From: Candidatus Magasanikbacteria bacterium RIFOXYD12_FULL_33_17
Lineage (GTDB): Bacteria > Patescibacteriota > Patescibacteriia > Magasanikbacterales > UBA922
Assembly (NCBI GenBank): GCA_001783255.1
Contig: MFRB01000122.1
Span: 1 to 26,337, forward strand
Reading direction: 5' to 3'
DNA: 26,337 bases
Positions 5,464 to 16,100 of this stretch are shown piece after piece (the stretch's first letter is position 1; every line of letters begins with the position of its first letter). Position numbers and translations under genes: made by a program. The notes beneath the pieces were generated by a model. The model saw only the letters and a program-made list of their open reading frames with translations, ran no database searches and had not been told where the DNA came from.

Positions 5464-6726
5464 CTAAGGCATCAAATTCTTCAAAACATTACGTAACTTG
5501 TCCCCTACTTTGGCACTAATATTGAAAGAAGTCCTTCTTGATCTAACACTTTGTAAAAGTGAACTTCCCCATTTTACCATACCAATAGCTGAAGCAAAGG
5601 AAACATCATTTACTTTGCTACTAATGCTATCCAATCCCAAAGGATAACCCAACTGCGCTGGCAAAGATAATACTTCTTTGGCGACATCCACCATACCTTC
5701 TATTTTGGCTCCACCACCAATAAAGATAGCACCTGCAGGCAACATACCACTTCTTTCAATAGTTGCCAATTCATCATCCACTTTTTCAAGTATTTCACTA
5801 ACACGAGCTTCAATAATTTGATTGATATAATAACGAGTTACGACGTCTGACTTATCAGCACCAAAATCTTTTAGATCTATGGTTTCTTTCTTGTTTACAC
5901 CTTTACTAACACAACTACCATATTCAACTTTTACTCTTTCTGCAATATCAATAGAAGTCTTAAGTCCCAAAGCCAAATCATTGGTGACATGAGCAGAACC
6001 AATTGGAATAACAACACTATGCAAAACATCACCATCTTCATACACTACCATACTAGTAGTAGGTCCCCCTACATTTATAACTACACAACCCAATTCTTTT
6101 TGTCTAGTACTAGTTACTACTTCCCCTGCTGCCAAAATAGATAAAACAAAATCATCAACATCAATACCAGCACGATAAACAACTTTTGTTAAGTTTTTTA
6201 TATGAGAACTAACACTATGAATAATTTTGGTGTCTACCTCTAATCTAATACCTGTCATACCTATAGGATCTTTTATACCAGTTTGACCATCCACAGAAAA
6301 ACTACGTGGTAACACATGCAAAATATCATAATTTAGTGGTGTAGCTACAGCTTTAGCAGCGTCAACAGATCTTTCAATATCATCTTCAGAAATTTCACCA
6401 TCAGTACGTGAGACAGCAATCACACCTTTACTTTCTTGAGCAATAATCTGTGTACCAGAAACACCTACCCAAACATGCTCTACTGGCAAACCAATAATTT
6501 TTTCTACTTGTTCCAAAGCATTAGATACAGCAGAAACAGTATCTTCAATACTAACAATTTGACCTTTCTGCACACCTTCAGATTGTACTTCAACAGCAGC
6601 TATTATTTGCAAAGAAGGATGATCTTCATCTCTCATATTAGAAAATTGTCCGACGGCAAGACGAACACTACTAGAACCAATGTCTAATCCTGTAATAATA
6701 TCTGTCATTTGTTTATTTTTTGCCAT
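5464..6726 (-). CDS. ftsA: Cell division protein FtsA (actin-like membrane tether of FtsZ)
   Basis: FtsA binds ATP, polymerises at the membrane and anchors FtsZ filaments through the FtsZ C-terminal peptide. The 420 residues show the first phosphate loop GLDIGSSSVRLAVG (13-26), a second nucleotide region around NVGGPTTSMVVYEDGD (218-233), and the adenosine motif FIGGGAKIEGM (335-345). At the end is a short amphipathic helix, GDKLRNVLKNLMP (408-420), the expected membrane-targeting sequence. ATG at 6726 is taken, but a second ATG at 6708 (MTDIITGLDIG) would also give a complete protein. A promoter overlapping the end of dgkA would leave only about 10 bases of leader for the first start. It is the last gene of the long operon. 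Confidence 0.96.
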   Translation of the reverse strand: MAKNKQMTDIITGLDIGSSSVRLAVGQFSNMRDEDHPSLQIIAAVEVQSEGVQKGQIVSIEDTVSAVSNALEQVEKIIGLPVEHVWVGVSGTQIIAQESKGVIAVSRTDGEISEDDIERSVDAAKAVATPLNYDILHVLPRSFSVDGQTGIKDPIGMTGIRLEVDTKIIHSVSSHIKNLTKVVYRAGIDVDDFVLSILAAGEVVTSTRQKELGCVVINVGGPTTSMVVYEDGDVLHSVVIPIGSAHVTNDLALGLKTSIDIAERVKVEYGSCVSKGVNKKETIDLKDFGADKSDVVTRYYINQIIEARVSEILEKVDDELATIERSGMLPAGAIFIGGGAKIEGMVDVAKEVLSLPAQLGYPLGLDSISSKVNDVSFASAIGMVKWGSSLLQSVRSRRTSFNISAKVGDKLRNVLKNLMP

Positions 6727-6742
6727 ACTATTTTTTGGATAT

Positions 6743-6771
6743 ATTATAACACTATTTACTTATAAGCTCAA
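6743..6771 (-). promoter_or_regulatory. Internal promoter for ftsA
   Basis: Minus strand: TTGAGC (6771 to 6766, inside the dgkA 3' end), 17-base spacer, perfect TATAAT (6748 to 6743) in the 25-base dgkA-ftsA gap. The start near 6736 would be only about 10 bases before the ftsA ATG at 6726. Confidence 0.65.
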
Positions 6772-7123
6772 CTATATATGGATAAAAAATCATACAACCT
6801 ATTACTAAAGACCCAACTGAAGCCAAAAAAACAACACCAGCCATAATATCCTTCAACAATTTCACTTGTGAATCTAGACGTGGTTTCAATAAATCCAAAA
6901 ATCTTTCAATAATAGTATTGAACATTTCTAAAGTCAAAATAAATGTGACTAACAACAGTACCACGATTTTTTCTGAATTTCTTAATCCTAAAAAAAACAT
7001 AAAAACAATTACCAAGACAGCAATGATTACTTCAATTCTAAAATTTTGTTCACGCCTAAAAGTGTAAGTGATACCCTTCAAAGCATAAAAAAAACTTTTT
7101 TTTAATTTCATCAATTTTATCAT
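6752..7123 (-). CDS. dgkA: Diacylglycerol/undecaprenol kinase, DgkA family
   Basis: This small integral membrane kinase phosphorylates diacylglycerol or, in many Gram-positive-type bacteria, undecaprenol, feeding the carrier lipid for wall synthesis. The 123 residues fit the family. There is an N-terminal amphipathic region, QNFRIE (26-31) before the first membrane helix, and a second helix around 52-66. The signature EMFNTIIERFLDL follows (66-78, with conserved E66, N69 and E73), then KD at 91-92 and a third helix. Its ATG overlaps the ybeY stop by four bases (ATGA), so translation is probably coupled. The ybeY-dgkA order is the classic Firmicute arrangement. Lipid substrate cannot be decided from sequence. 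A start at MKLKKS a few residues later is possible. Confidence 0.93.
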   Translation of the reverse strand: MIKLMKLKKSFFYALKGITYTFRREQNFRIEVIIAVLVIVFMFFLGLRNSEKIVVLLLVTFILTLEMFNTIIERFLDLLKPRLDSQVKLLKDIMAGVVFLASVGSLVIGCMIFYPYIVELISK

Positions 7124-7551
7124 AATAATTCTTTTACAAATTTTTCCTGTAAAGCAAACATTACTTTGGCATCAACTTCTTTCATATGATCAAATCCTAA
7201 AATATGCAAAACACCATGCACCAACATTCTAATCATTTCTTCACGTGGTGAAATATTATTTTCTTTGGACTGTCTAATTATTTGCGGTAAACATATAAAA
7301 ATATCACCAAAATCTTTTTCTCCTAAATTAAAAATTTCTTCCCCTTCTTCTATAGCAAAAGATATAACATCTGTTATTTTATCTTTACCACGATAATTTT
7401 TATTTAAATCTCTTATTTTTTTGTCACCAACAATATGAATACTAATATCACCATCTTTTTTATTTTTTTTGAGTACAGTAAAAACAATTTTTTTTATTTC
7501 ATCATCATCCAATAAAAAATTTTTTACATTTTTGAAGATACTACATTCCAT
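7120..7551 (-). CDS. ybeY: Endoribonuclease YbeY (rRNA maturation factor)
   Basis: YbeY is a zinc metalloprotein needed for 16S rRNA 3'-end maturation and ribosome quality control. In the 143 residues the key motif H-x3-H-x5-H is intact in HGVLHILGFDH (112-122, ligands H112, H116, H122). The preceding signature LNKNYRGKDKITDVISF (49-65) and the GDIFIC segment (82-87) are also present. Length is normal. It begins 3 bases after the stop of the upstream membrane protein gene and overlaps dgkA by four bases, so it is embedded in the operon. No Shine-Dalgarno sequence is visible, and translation may depend on coupling. Confidence 0.96.
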   Translation of the reverse strand: MECSIFKNVKNFLLDDDEIKKIVFTVLKKNKKDGDISIHIVGDKKIRDLNKNYRGKDKITDVISFAIEEGEEIFNLGEKDFGDIFICLPQIIRQSKENNISPREEMIRMLVHGVLHILGFDHMKEVDAKVMFALQEKFVKELL

Positions 7552-7554
7552 AAA

Positions 7555-8739
7555 TTAATTGTTACTACTAGTACTAGAACTTTTTTGAGTATCTAAAGTT
7601 GGTAAAATAATATTGATTACACTACTTGTAGCAGTACTACTACTTGTCTCTGGATAAATATTTTGATCAGGTAAAACATTAGTTGTCTTAGACATTCTAA
7701 AACTCTGGTACATCATTTGCATCACATGTCGATACATTATTGCAATTCTATCTTTTGGATGATAAATAATAGTATAAATAAAATTTTCATCTTCAAAATA
7801 AGATACCAAACTATCCTTTCTAACCATAGCCTTCTCACCAAAACGATTCACAAAAGGACTTAGGTCATTATAATTTTGTCCTTCAGCATTACGACTAAAC
7901 CAACTAACAAATTGTTGACCAACATCTTTTTTGAAAAACCTTACTTCTATATAATCACCAGTACTAGCACTAAACAGAACTTGTGTTTCACGAGTATCTA
8001 CAGAGCCTCTCTGCCAACCACTTGGATAATATATACGATAACCTACTGTAGAATTTTTGTATTCTTTTACAAGACCTGAATCAACAATTTTTACAGGAGC
8101 TTGTCCTTTTGGATTATACAAATTATAAACTTCTTGACCATCATAATAATTATCTTTGTCAGTATCCCAAGTACCACTATCAGTACCAAATATGCCTTCT
8201 TCCAAATCTGTCAAACTATCAGCATCAATATCTGAAGTATCCAAAGTTATAATAGCAGGCAACTCTAAAAAAACATTATCCAAAGAAGGTGTTGTAGTAG
8301 GTACATCAATCGTACTACTAACAACTACATTAGGAGTACCAGTTACAACTTGATTGTCCACATTTGTCGTTGTATTTTTTACAATTACTTCAGGAGTGAC
8401 TACATTATTTTGTGAAAGTAATTGTAATCTAGCTTTGTTATACCCATCAATATAATACCAAGATATGGCAGCAACAGCTATCACAAAAAATATAGAACCA
8501 AAAATCCAAATCTTTTTTATAGCTGATTTGTTAACATTTGATTTACTAGACTTTAACTTCTTTTTATTTTTGTTAGAATCAACAATACTATTAGACTTTG
8601 TGGTTGCAGTCAATTTTTCTTCATGATCATGATAAATATATGGATCTTGTCCACCATAAAATACCTCAGGTATAACAATAGTCTGAATCTCACTATATTT
8701 ATTTTTTTCTATTTTACTATTTTTTTTATTACCAAACAT
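7555..8739 (-). CDS. Single-pass membrane protein with thrombospondin type 3 repeat and PsbP-like C-terminal domain
   Basis: The 394-residue protein has a charged cytoplasmic N-terminus (1-75), one membrane helix (77-97, IWIFGSIFFVIAVAA...) and a Thr/Val/Ser-rich spacer (105-160). A calcium-binding type 3 thrombospondin segment follows (DTSDIDADSLTD near 167-178, DTDKDNYYDG near 192-201). Next comes a globular domain (about 222-350, beginning EYKNSTVGYRIYYPSGW) that resembles the PsbP/YjbB-like fold found in surface proteins, and then a Ser/Thr tail. With no signal cleavage site, the C-terminus should face outward. It sits 10 bases after a related gene and 3 bases before ybeY. Function is unknown; it probably works with its two thrombospondin-type neighbours at the cell surface. 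The PsbP resemblance is from pattern only. Confidence 0.8.
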   Translation of the reverse strand: MFGNKKNSKIEKNKYSEIQTIVIPEVFYGGQDPYIYHDHEEKLTATTKSNSIVDSNKNKKKLKSSKSNVNKSAIKKIWIFGSIFFVIAVAAISWYYIDGYNKARLQLLSQNNVVTPEVIVKNTTTNVDNQVVTGTPNVVVSSTIDVPTTTPSLDNVFLELPAIITLDTSDIDADSLTDLEEGIFGTDSGTWDTDKDNYYDGQEVYNLYNPKGQAPVKIVDSGLVKEYKNSTVGYRIYYPSGWQRGSVDTRETQVLFSASTGDYIEVRFFKKDVGQQFVSWFSRNAEGQNYNDLSPFVNRFGEKAMVRKDSLVSYFEDENFIYTIIYHPKDRIAIMYRHVMQMMYQSFRMSKTTNVLPDQNIYPETSSSTATSSVINIILPTLDTQKSSSTSSNN

Positions 8740-8749
8740 AATTTAACAA

Positions 8750-9730
8750 CTACTTAGTAGTGTTAGTTGTACTTATAGTACTACTTGTATTAAAACTAAG
8801 ATTTGATTCAGTACTTGTTGGAAGTTCAAACAATTTTCCAGGGCCTGTTGGACTATAACCATTTTTTATTTCTGTGCCATCACTATAAGTATCTCCATCA
8901 GTATCGGGTTTAAGTGGATTTGTTTTCCAAATAGTCACTTCATCAGCATCACTCAAACCATCTCCGTCAGTGTCCCAATTTAAAGGATCTGTAGCAATAC
9001 TATTTTCTCTAACATCAGTCAAACCATCTCCATCAGTATCCAATGGCTCTCCCACTATTACATTTTGATTACTATCAATACTACTAGTGACATTTTCTAC
9101 AGGTACAACATTATTAGTAGGTATTGTTACTGTATTATTGTTAGTTGTTGTGTTAGTACTATCAAATACAGGTGTTTGTTCAAAACCATTGTTGTTATTT
9201 ATATTGTCTTTTATAAAAGAAAAATAAATCCAAGCACTACCTGATCCTAATATAAAAATAACTACCAAAACAATAATCCAAATAACTATTTTTTTGCTAC
9301 CAACAGGTTCTGTAAATTGTAAATTATTAGAGGCTGTATTTTGGTCATTCATGCCTGGTGGAGGTAACACAGTTTGATAAGGTGGCTGACCATTTTGAGG
9401 CATCTGACTATTGTAGTTATTAGCCGAAAAATTATTCACAGGAGGATTTACAACATTTGAAGGTACGATATCTGATCTAGATTCAACAACAGGTGTGTTG
9501 TCTACTCCTCCAAACATATCATCTACCTTTTCTTGAGTATCTACTTTTGGTTTCAAAATACCTGCCCCTATGGCAGAATTCAAAGGATTTACTACAGGAG
9601 TAGGCTCTACTGGCTGAGCAGGCTCAAAAACTGCATTATTATCATCAGCAGCAGCAAATATATCATCAGGTTCTGCTATAGGTAAATTAGGAGGTATTTG
9701 ATTTGAATTGTTGTTATTATCATCGAACAT
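8750..9730 (-). CDS. Single-pass membrane protein with three thrombospondin type 3 calcium loops
   Basis: The 326 residues begin with a Pro/Asn/Asp-rich disordered cytoplasmic region (1-143), followed by a membrane helix (147-171, IVIWIIVLVVIFILG...) and an Asn/Thr-rich stalk. Three calcium-loop repeats follow: DTDGDGLTD (231-239), DTDGDGLSD (253-261) and DTDGDTYSD (276-284), each followed by a short TDP- or TNPLKPD-type turn. The C-terminal 30 residues are Ser/Thr-rich. In known families such loops coordinate calcium and rigidify extracellular stalks. It lies in the same tandem block as the neighbouring genes (gaps of 21 and 10 bases). The specific role is unknown. Confidence 0.82.
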   Translation of the reverse strand: MFDDNNNNSNQIPPNLPIAEPDDIFAAADDNNAVFEPAQPVEPTPVVNPLNSAIGAGILKPKVDTQEKVDDMFGGVDNTPVVESRSDIVPSNVVNPPVNNFSANNYNSQMPQNGQPPYQTVLPPPGMNDQNTASNNLQFTEPVGSKKIVIWIIVLVVIFILGSGSAWIYFSFIKDNINNNNGFEQTPVFDSTNTTTNNNTVTIPTNNVVPVENVTSSIDSNQNVIVGEPLDTDGDGLTDVRENSIATDPLNWDTDGDGLSDADEVTIWKTNPLKPDTDGDTYSDGTEIKNGYSPTGPGKLFELPTSTESNLSFNTSSTISTTNTTK

Positions 9731-9751
9731 AAATAAAAATTATTATATAAA

Positions 9752-10156
9752 TTATTTTTTCAAAGGATCGAAACCATTTACAATTTCTAGACCATCTCTA
9801 TAACTATCACCGTCAGTATCTGGATTCAATGGATCTGTTTTGTATTTCTCTATTTCTAACTTATCTGAAATTTCATCAAAATCAGAATCTGGTTCCCACT
9901 TATCAGTACCAAGCTTAGTCTCTTCATCATCAGTCAAACCATCTCCATCTTTGTCTGTAGCATACCACTGTGGTGGTGTAACAGGTTCACTAGGTAAAGT
10001 TATAACTTGAAATTCAGCATTAGTCGGATTGCCCGCATCATTTTGGATTGCATTTTTTTTATTCAATCTATACTTATTATAGAAGAAAATGCCAGAAGAT
10101 ACAATCGCCACCATGAGGACAATAATTAAAATAATGTAAATAATTTTTTTGTTCAT
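9752..10156 (-). CDS. Short membrane-anchored thrombospondin type 3 repeat protein
   Basis: Taken from ATG at 10156 the protein has 134 residues and starts MNKKIIYIIL, directly with a membrane helix (4-26). The open frame extends seven codons upstream to 10177, but those codons overlap the end of the giant gene and prefix MSTLNYF to the helix. The later start, 8 bases after the giant's stop, is preferred. Outside the membrane are DKDGDGLTD (68-76), DSDFDEISD (90-98) and DTDGDSYRD (113-121). The ending NGFDPLKK resembles the NGYSPTGPGK sequence in the next gene, so these two are probably duplicates. Placed immediately after the giant surface protein, it may be a partner or anchor; that is inference. 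Confidence 0.8.
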   Translation of the reverse strand: MNKKIIYIILIIVLMVAIVSSGIFFYNKYRLNKKNAIQNDAGNPTNAEFQVITLPSEPVTPPQWYATDKDGDGLTDDEETKLGTDKWEPDSDFDEISDKLEIEKYKTDPLNPDTDGDSYRDGLEIVNGFDPLKK

Positions 10157-10164
10157 AAAATAAT

Positions 10165-13100
10165 TTAAAGTTGACATTTAGTAGTATTAGGCATATTTTC
10201 TTTTACTTGACACAAACTAGTAGCGATAGCGCCATTATAACCACTTGATATATCTGCATAAAATCCATAAAAAGTACTAACAGGAACACTTATAGGTTCA
10301 GTTGCTGAAATAGGTATGATAATAGCTTGATTACTAAATCTACCAATATTGAAAACATGCCAATAATTGGCCGTAGCATTGTTGGAAGGTTTGGCATTAT
10401 TCAAAGAAAAAGAATAATCAGGTTTTACATAAGCATAAGGACTACCACTTCTACCAACATAAACATCAACCCAAACAGCATAATCTTTCAATTGATTGAT
10501 AGGTGCTTCCAAAGCACTAACATAAAAGGCAAAAATATCCATATCATCAACAGGTGTACTCACAGTACCAAGTGAATCAAAACTTACAGATTGAACACTA
10601 CTAAACAAACCAGTAACATATTCACTAAAAACAGATCTTATGCCAACTCCTTGATAACTTTTACAAGTTAAAATATCCCAAACATTCATTACAGAACATA
10701 ATTCATCAGCAGCAGCTACTTCTGAATACCTAACACTATAAGGATCTCCTTCAATATTAGTATCTGAATAAACATTTCCCACAAAATGAATACCATTTTT
10801 CTGTTGCCATCTAATAACAACTCTCATTTTCCCTGAAAGAACTTTTGGATTGAGAATTATTTCATTTTCTAATTCATTAGCATCTGATGGCATGTATGGA
10901 TAATCAAAGACACTACCGTAACCACTTTGTTCAGCCAAATCTAAATCATTTCCTGTTATTTGGTTAGGCACTCCGTCAGATAAACCTTTATTTACAAAAA
11001 TTTTATAATCAGCAATACATAATTGATTTGTATTAATACTATCTGCTATTTTTGTAGTTTCTTGATTTTTAAAAGCACTTAAAGAAATAGAATTAGCCCC
11101 ACCCATATATAAATCTAAGGCATTATATTTACCATCTTGTAAATTTTTTACATATGCAGTCAAAAACTGAGTATTTCCATCCCATTTATTTTGAGCATAT
11201 TCCCCAGACAAATCATTTGTCAATGTATTCAAAACAGCCAATTTAGGCACAGGTAAATTTGTACCACTACCACAAGTCACACAACTATTTTGAACCAATT
11301 GACAATTGTTAGTACATTGATAAACACCTCTTTGGGTGGCATTACAACTAAGAGGAGCTTGCGTAGCACTATTTCGATCAAATACAAATTGTTGTTTACC
11401 TTCATTATCCAAAGTGTAATCACATTGCTCTAACCAATTATTATTAGTATCTTTATCGACTATACCATTTCCACAGCGTTGTGAAGCTTCCAAAGTTTGA
11501 ACCAAACAAGTATTACTACAATAAGTACAAGATCTACCATATTCTGGTGTACAATTGACACCATTTTGTGTACCCAAATCACATTGTTCACCAATATCAA
11601 CTTGATTATTTCCACAAACAGGTGTTTCAACTACATTTTTACAACTAGTAGAACAACTATCATCAACTCCCCCATTATTACTTCCATGATCACAATCTTC
11701 ACCTTCTTCTACAAAACTATTACCACAGACAGCTTGTCCACCAGCTACACCTGGTAAAGTACAATCAATTTTACAAGCATCATTATCATTTAGATTTCCA
11801 TCATCACAATCTTCATAATCCCATTGTGTAATTCCATCACCACAATAACCACCAGCTACACTACAATCATAAGAACAACTATTGGCTTTATTGAAATCAT
11901 AAGAAGGTACAGCTGCAGACAAACAACGACCATAGTCTTCAAAATATTCGGTTTGAACATAAGTGTAGTTGGAACACAAGGAATCATCTTCACAAGAAAT
12001 CAAACATTCATAAGCATCATCCCCATAAGGACCATCACATATATCAGCATGAGCAACTGCAAATGCACAACCATTTGGAATACTACCTTCTGGAGTAGTA
12101 CCATCATCCAAACAATAAGCTCTCTGAGTCACACCACCAATACAAAAATTATCATCGCCACATTTACTTACTTTTGTAACAACTTCACTGCGTGTACAAT
12201 AAGCATTATCACTTGTACATTCAACAGACTGACCTTCTACTATCCTACGATTAAGCTGACAATTAGCTATGGTACTACAACCATTTGTAATAGTTTCTCT
12301 TTTTTTATCAAATTCACAAAAACCAGGTACGTATTTACTTTCACTTTTCTCACAATATTCATATTGTGGTTGAGGAATACTATCACCACAAAACCCTGGT
12401 CCACTATAACTACTCTCTCCAGGTTTTTGACAGTTTATATCACAATGACTATAACGACCATTTAACTCACCATCATCACACTGCTCTATCAAATCACCAC
12501 TTCTTTCAGTTGTTGTCACTATGTAAGTACTATCCAATATACCATCACCACAAGCTTTGGCACCATAAGTATTACAAGAACTACTTACAGACCACTTACA
12601 ATTATTTGGACTACAAGTAGCCAAAGCTTTTGTGCCAGGACTACATAGACCTCCAGTGGCAGATCTATCAACAAATTTAGTACTATTTGGAGGTTCACAT
12701 TCTTCACCAACAGCATAATTCACAATACCATCACCACAAGTAAAATTGGAAGTAGAATAACTAATCACATCGTCAGGTGTACAATATCTACCAAAAATAA
12801 TTTTATTTTGATCAATATATCTACTAACAAAATCACTATCATTAATACTTTGCAAATATTCAAATGGAGCATAAATATTGTAACTTTGGGTAGAACTTAC
12901 AAATTTGTATTCATAAACTTCTGCAAAAGTAGGACACTTGTAAGTAGAACTACTTGCATTCCAACAAGTAAGAGGATCATGATCACTACAACCAACCCAT
13001 TGATTTACAGGATCGACACTAACAGTACCAGCATAACTATTCAACAATCCCCAAGAATTTTGCCACTTTGAAGTAGTATAACCTGGAATAAAAGAACCAC

Positions 13101-16100
13101 TCTTCAAATTTCCTACGAAATCATCTCTACCATAATCTGAAGTAAAATATTTACTTAAATTATTTTGAGAAACACGTAGACTAAATAGTCTATTCAAATC
13201 TCTAAAGAATTTAGTTTTTTCGTTATTACAATAACCTGAAGTATCCAATAGAGGTTGACCACTATTATCACGACAATCAAAATCAGTATTACAATCAATA
13301 TCTGTAATATTACTTTCAGCTGTTCCCGAACGAATAACTGAAGGGTTTGCCAAAATAACACCACTATCAATTTTTACTTGGTAAAGCCTTTTTGCTCCGC
13401 TTTCTAGCAAACGGCAATCATTATTAGTAGTACAAGAAATTGGTTGACTAACCAAACTACAAACTTTTTGTTCATTATCACCACTAATACAACCAGACTG
13501 TTCATTGATCCTTTCACAAGAATCGTCTTCTGGTCCAGTACAAGGTATAGGTTCTGTGAAATTACCTGTACAATAACCTTTACCAGATTCTTTATCAGGA
13601 GGAGTACAAATACTTTGTCTAGTTTCATAAACATCTTGCTGATTGGAACCAAGACACTTATTATAATCAGTCATCTTAATATTGAATTTCAAATTATTGA
13701 TAATCTGTTCAAAAACTTGAGTTGTATCTTGAGAAGAATTATTTGTCAAACTAAATAATACTACATAATTATATACATCACCTAAAGGATTAATAGTTTT
13801 ATCTACATCAAAAACATTCACATAATAACTTGTACCATCAGTCAAAGCTTCATAATTATCAATACTAGTAAGCTTCATTTCACCAATACTACCGAATTTA
13901 GTATTGTACCAATCTTGCAAACTACGTGGGCTACCATCAAATTTTGGTGTATTTTCAAATACTTGAATACCCAAAGCATCATTGGTACTACTAGCAAAAA
14001 GTAAATATCTACGTAATGCAACATCACCTGTAGCATCATCAATATTATCTAAGTTATTACCAACCAATTGTACATTATCAAACAAAGGTAAATCATCATT
14101 TATAGTCAGAGGATCATTGTTGTCAGCACAATAAATAAATGAAAAATTATATTTTTGATCTTCAAAGAGTCCACCTTCTACAGATACACTATCATTCCCA
14201 GTACCTAATATTCTTGTATTAGTAGTAGGCCAAGGATTAGTACAGAAAAAAGCAGTTAACTTGAAATTTTTGGAAAAGACATCACCTAATTGTGAATTTT
14301 CAGTATCAACATCACTAATAACTTCAACACTTGCCAAAGCATCGATTTGTCCTTCTACACCTTTAGAAGCAATACTAATTGTACTAGAATTATTATTTGG
14401 GATAGTAAATATAGCATTGTTGCTTGGACTCCAAGAATATTTCCAGTCATAAATATTTGGGATAGGGCTAATCAATTGTCCACCAGTGTTACTAGCAATT
14501 TTTACAGAAAAATCAAAACTACTGTTTGGAGTACTAAATACTTTTTGTGCTGGATCTACACTTATATTTTGTATTTTACAAATTTCACTACCTGTTTTGA
14601 ACAACCAATAATCATCAATAATTGTAGAATTAGGATTAGCATTTTTTATACCCACACCATACTTATCTTTGACACCATCTTTACCACCATTCAAAATAAC
14701 CAAGACATAAACATTTGGATCAAGTGCTTCAGAAAGTAACAAACTAGCGGCTGTGGAAGAAACTACCTGTCCATTATAATTATATTTTACTTCTGGAGTA
14801 ACAGCAATCCTCGTAGCACACCAAATAATATTTTTACCATCCAAATTACTATTTTGTTCAAAAGCAAATACTTTTCCACCAAATAAATTAGCAAAAAATG
14901 CTTTTATATTTAACCAAATATTTTTCCAAAAACCAACTTGAGCTGTTTCAAAATTTGTTCTATTCAAATATCTATTGATTTGTACAGTTACATCAGTTTG
15001 ACCATGTTCAGCACAACTATAATTTCTATAACTACTAGCTTTATCATAACCTTCTATAATAGAAACATTATTATTAAAAGATATTTTTTTCATTTCTGTA
15101 GCAAAATCTACTTCCAAATAAGTATTGCGACAAACAGGCTCATCTCCACTAACACCGGCATTCACGGCTGGATACTGACCAGATCTAACTGGACGATAAT
15201 AACAACATGAATTAGTACCCACACCAAAATTATTAATCGTGTTATTTGGACAATCATTATAAGCATCATCTTGTAATTGAGAATACTCATTGTAACCACA
15301 CATCAAACTATAATCACCTTCACCACGAACGGTATTTGATTTTGTAGAAGTAACATTACCTTTATCATCATAATATTTTACAGGTATAGCAAATATTTTT
15401 GCTGTCATCGCATCAATTATTTCTCTTGGATCAGAATCTGGTGAAGGATTACCAACAGCAGTAACTATTTGTGCAAAATTACCTCCAAGTTCATTTTGTC
15501 CACCATCATCTAATTCACAACTATAATTACCAGCTAAACCCTCAAAATTTATACTAGCTACTTCCCCACTTGTACCAGAACCTTCACCTGCTCCATTGAC
15601 ACCATCACCACAAACAGAAGGACTTCTATAAGACAAAGAGGAACCAGCCAAAGTACAGTCAGAATTACAACCCATGGAACCTTCATAACACTGAGCAAGT
15701 GCAGTCTTACAAACATTTTTCAACAAACATTTATTATCACAATTACTAGATGTTGCTCCATTTTTTCCAACTTCACACTCTTCACCAGCTTCTATAAAAC
15801 CATCACCACAAATACTACTAGCATTTTTACAAGCTGCGACAGAACTAGTCTGATTATCACACCAATGTTGTGAAAGTGAAGTACCTAAATGTAAACAATT
15901 ATTTGAACAACCACTACCACCATCACAATCTTCACCAATAGTAACTGCGCCACTACCACAAATTGGAGCACCAACATTACCAGTTACTTGATTAGAAGAA
16001 CCAATCCACAAACATCTAGGACTACAGTAACTATTTTGAGTAGGATCAGAAGATGATGAATCACATTCTTCACCTTTGTCTCTGTCAACGACTTCATTTC

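Noticed and set aside
10157..10177. Upstream start (MSTLNYF) for the short thrombospondin protein
   Set aside because: It overlaps the last codons of the giant gene and adds a non-hydrophobic prefix to a clean N-terminal membrane helix; the ATG at 10156 is better placed.
11824..12465. A 213-residue plus-strand open frame opposite the giant gene
   Set aside because: It reads as Thr/Ile/Ser-rich low-complexity sequence, the antisense shadow of Asn/Ser/Thr codons in the giant gene. It has no start context or recognisable motif. The same holds for the other plus-strand frames between 10.3 and 23.9 kb.
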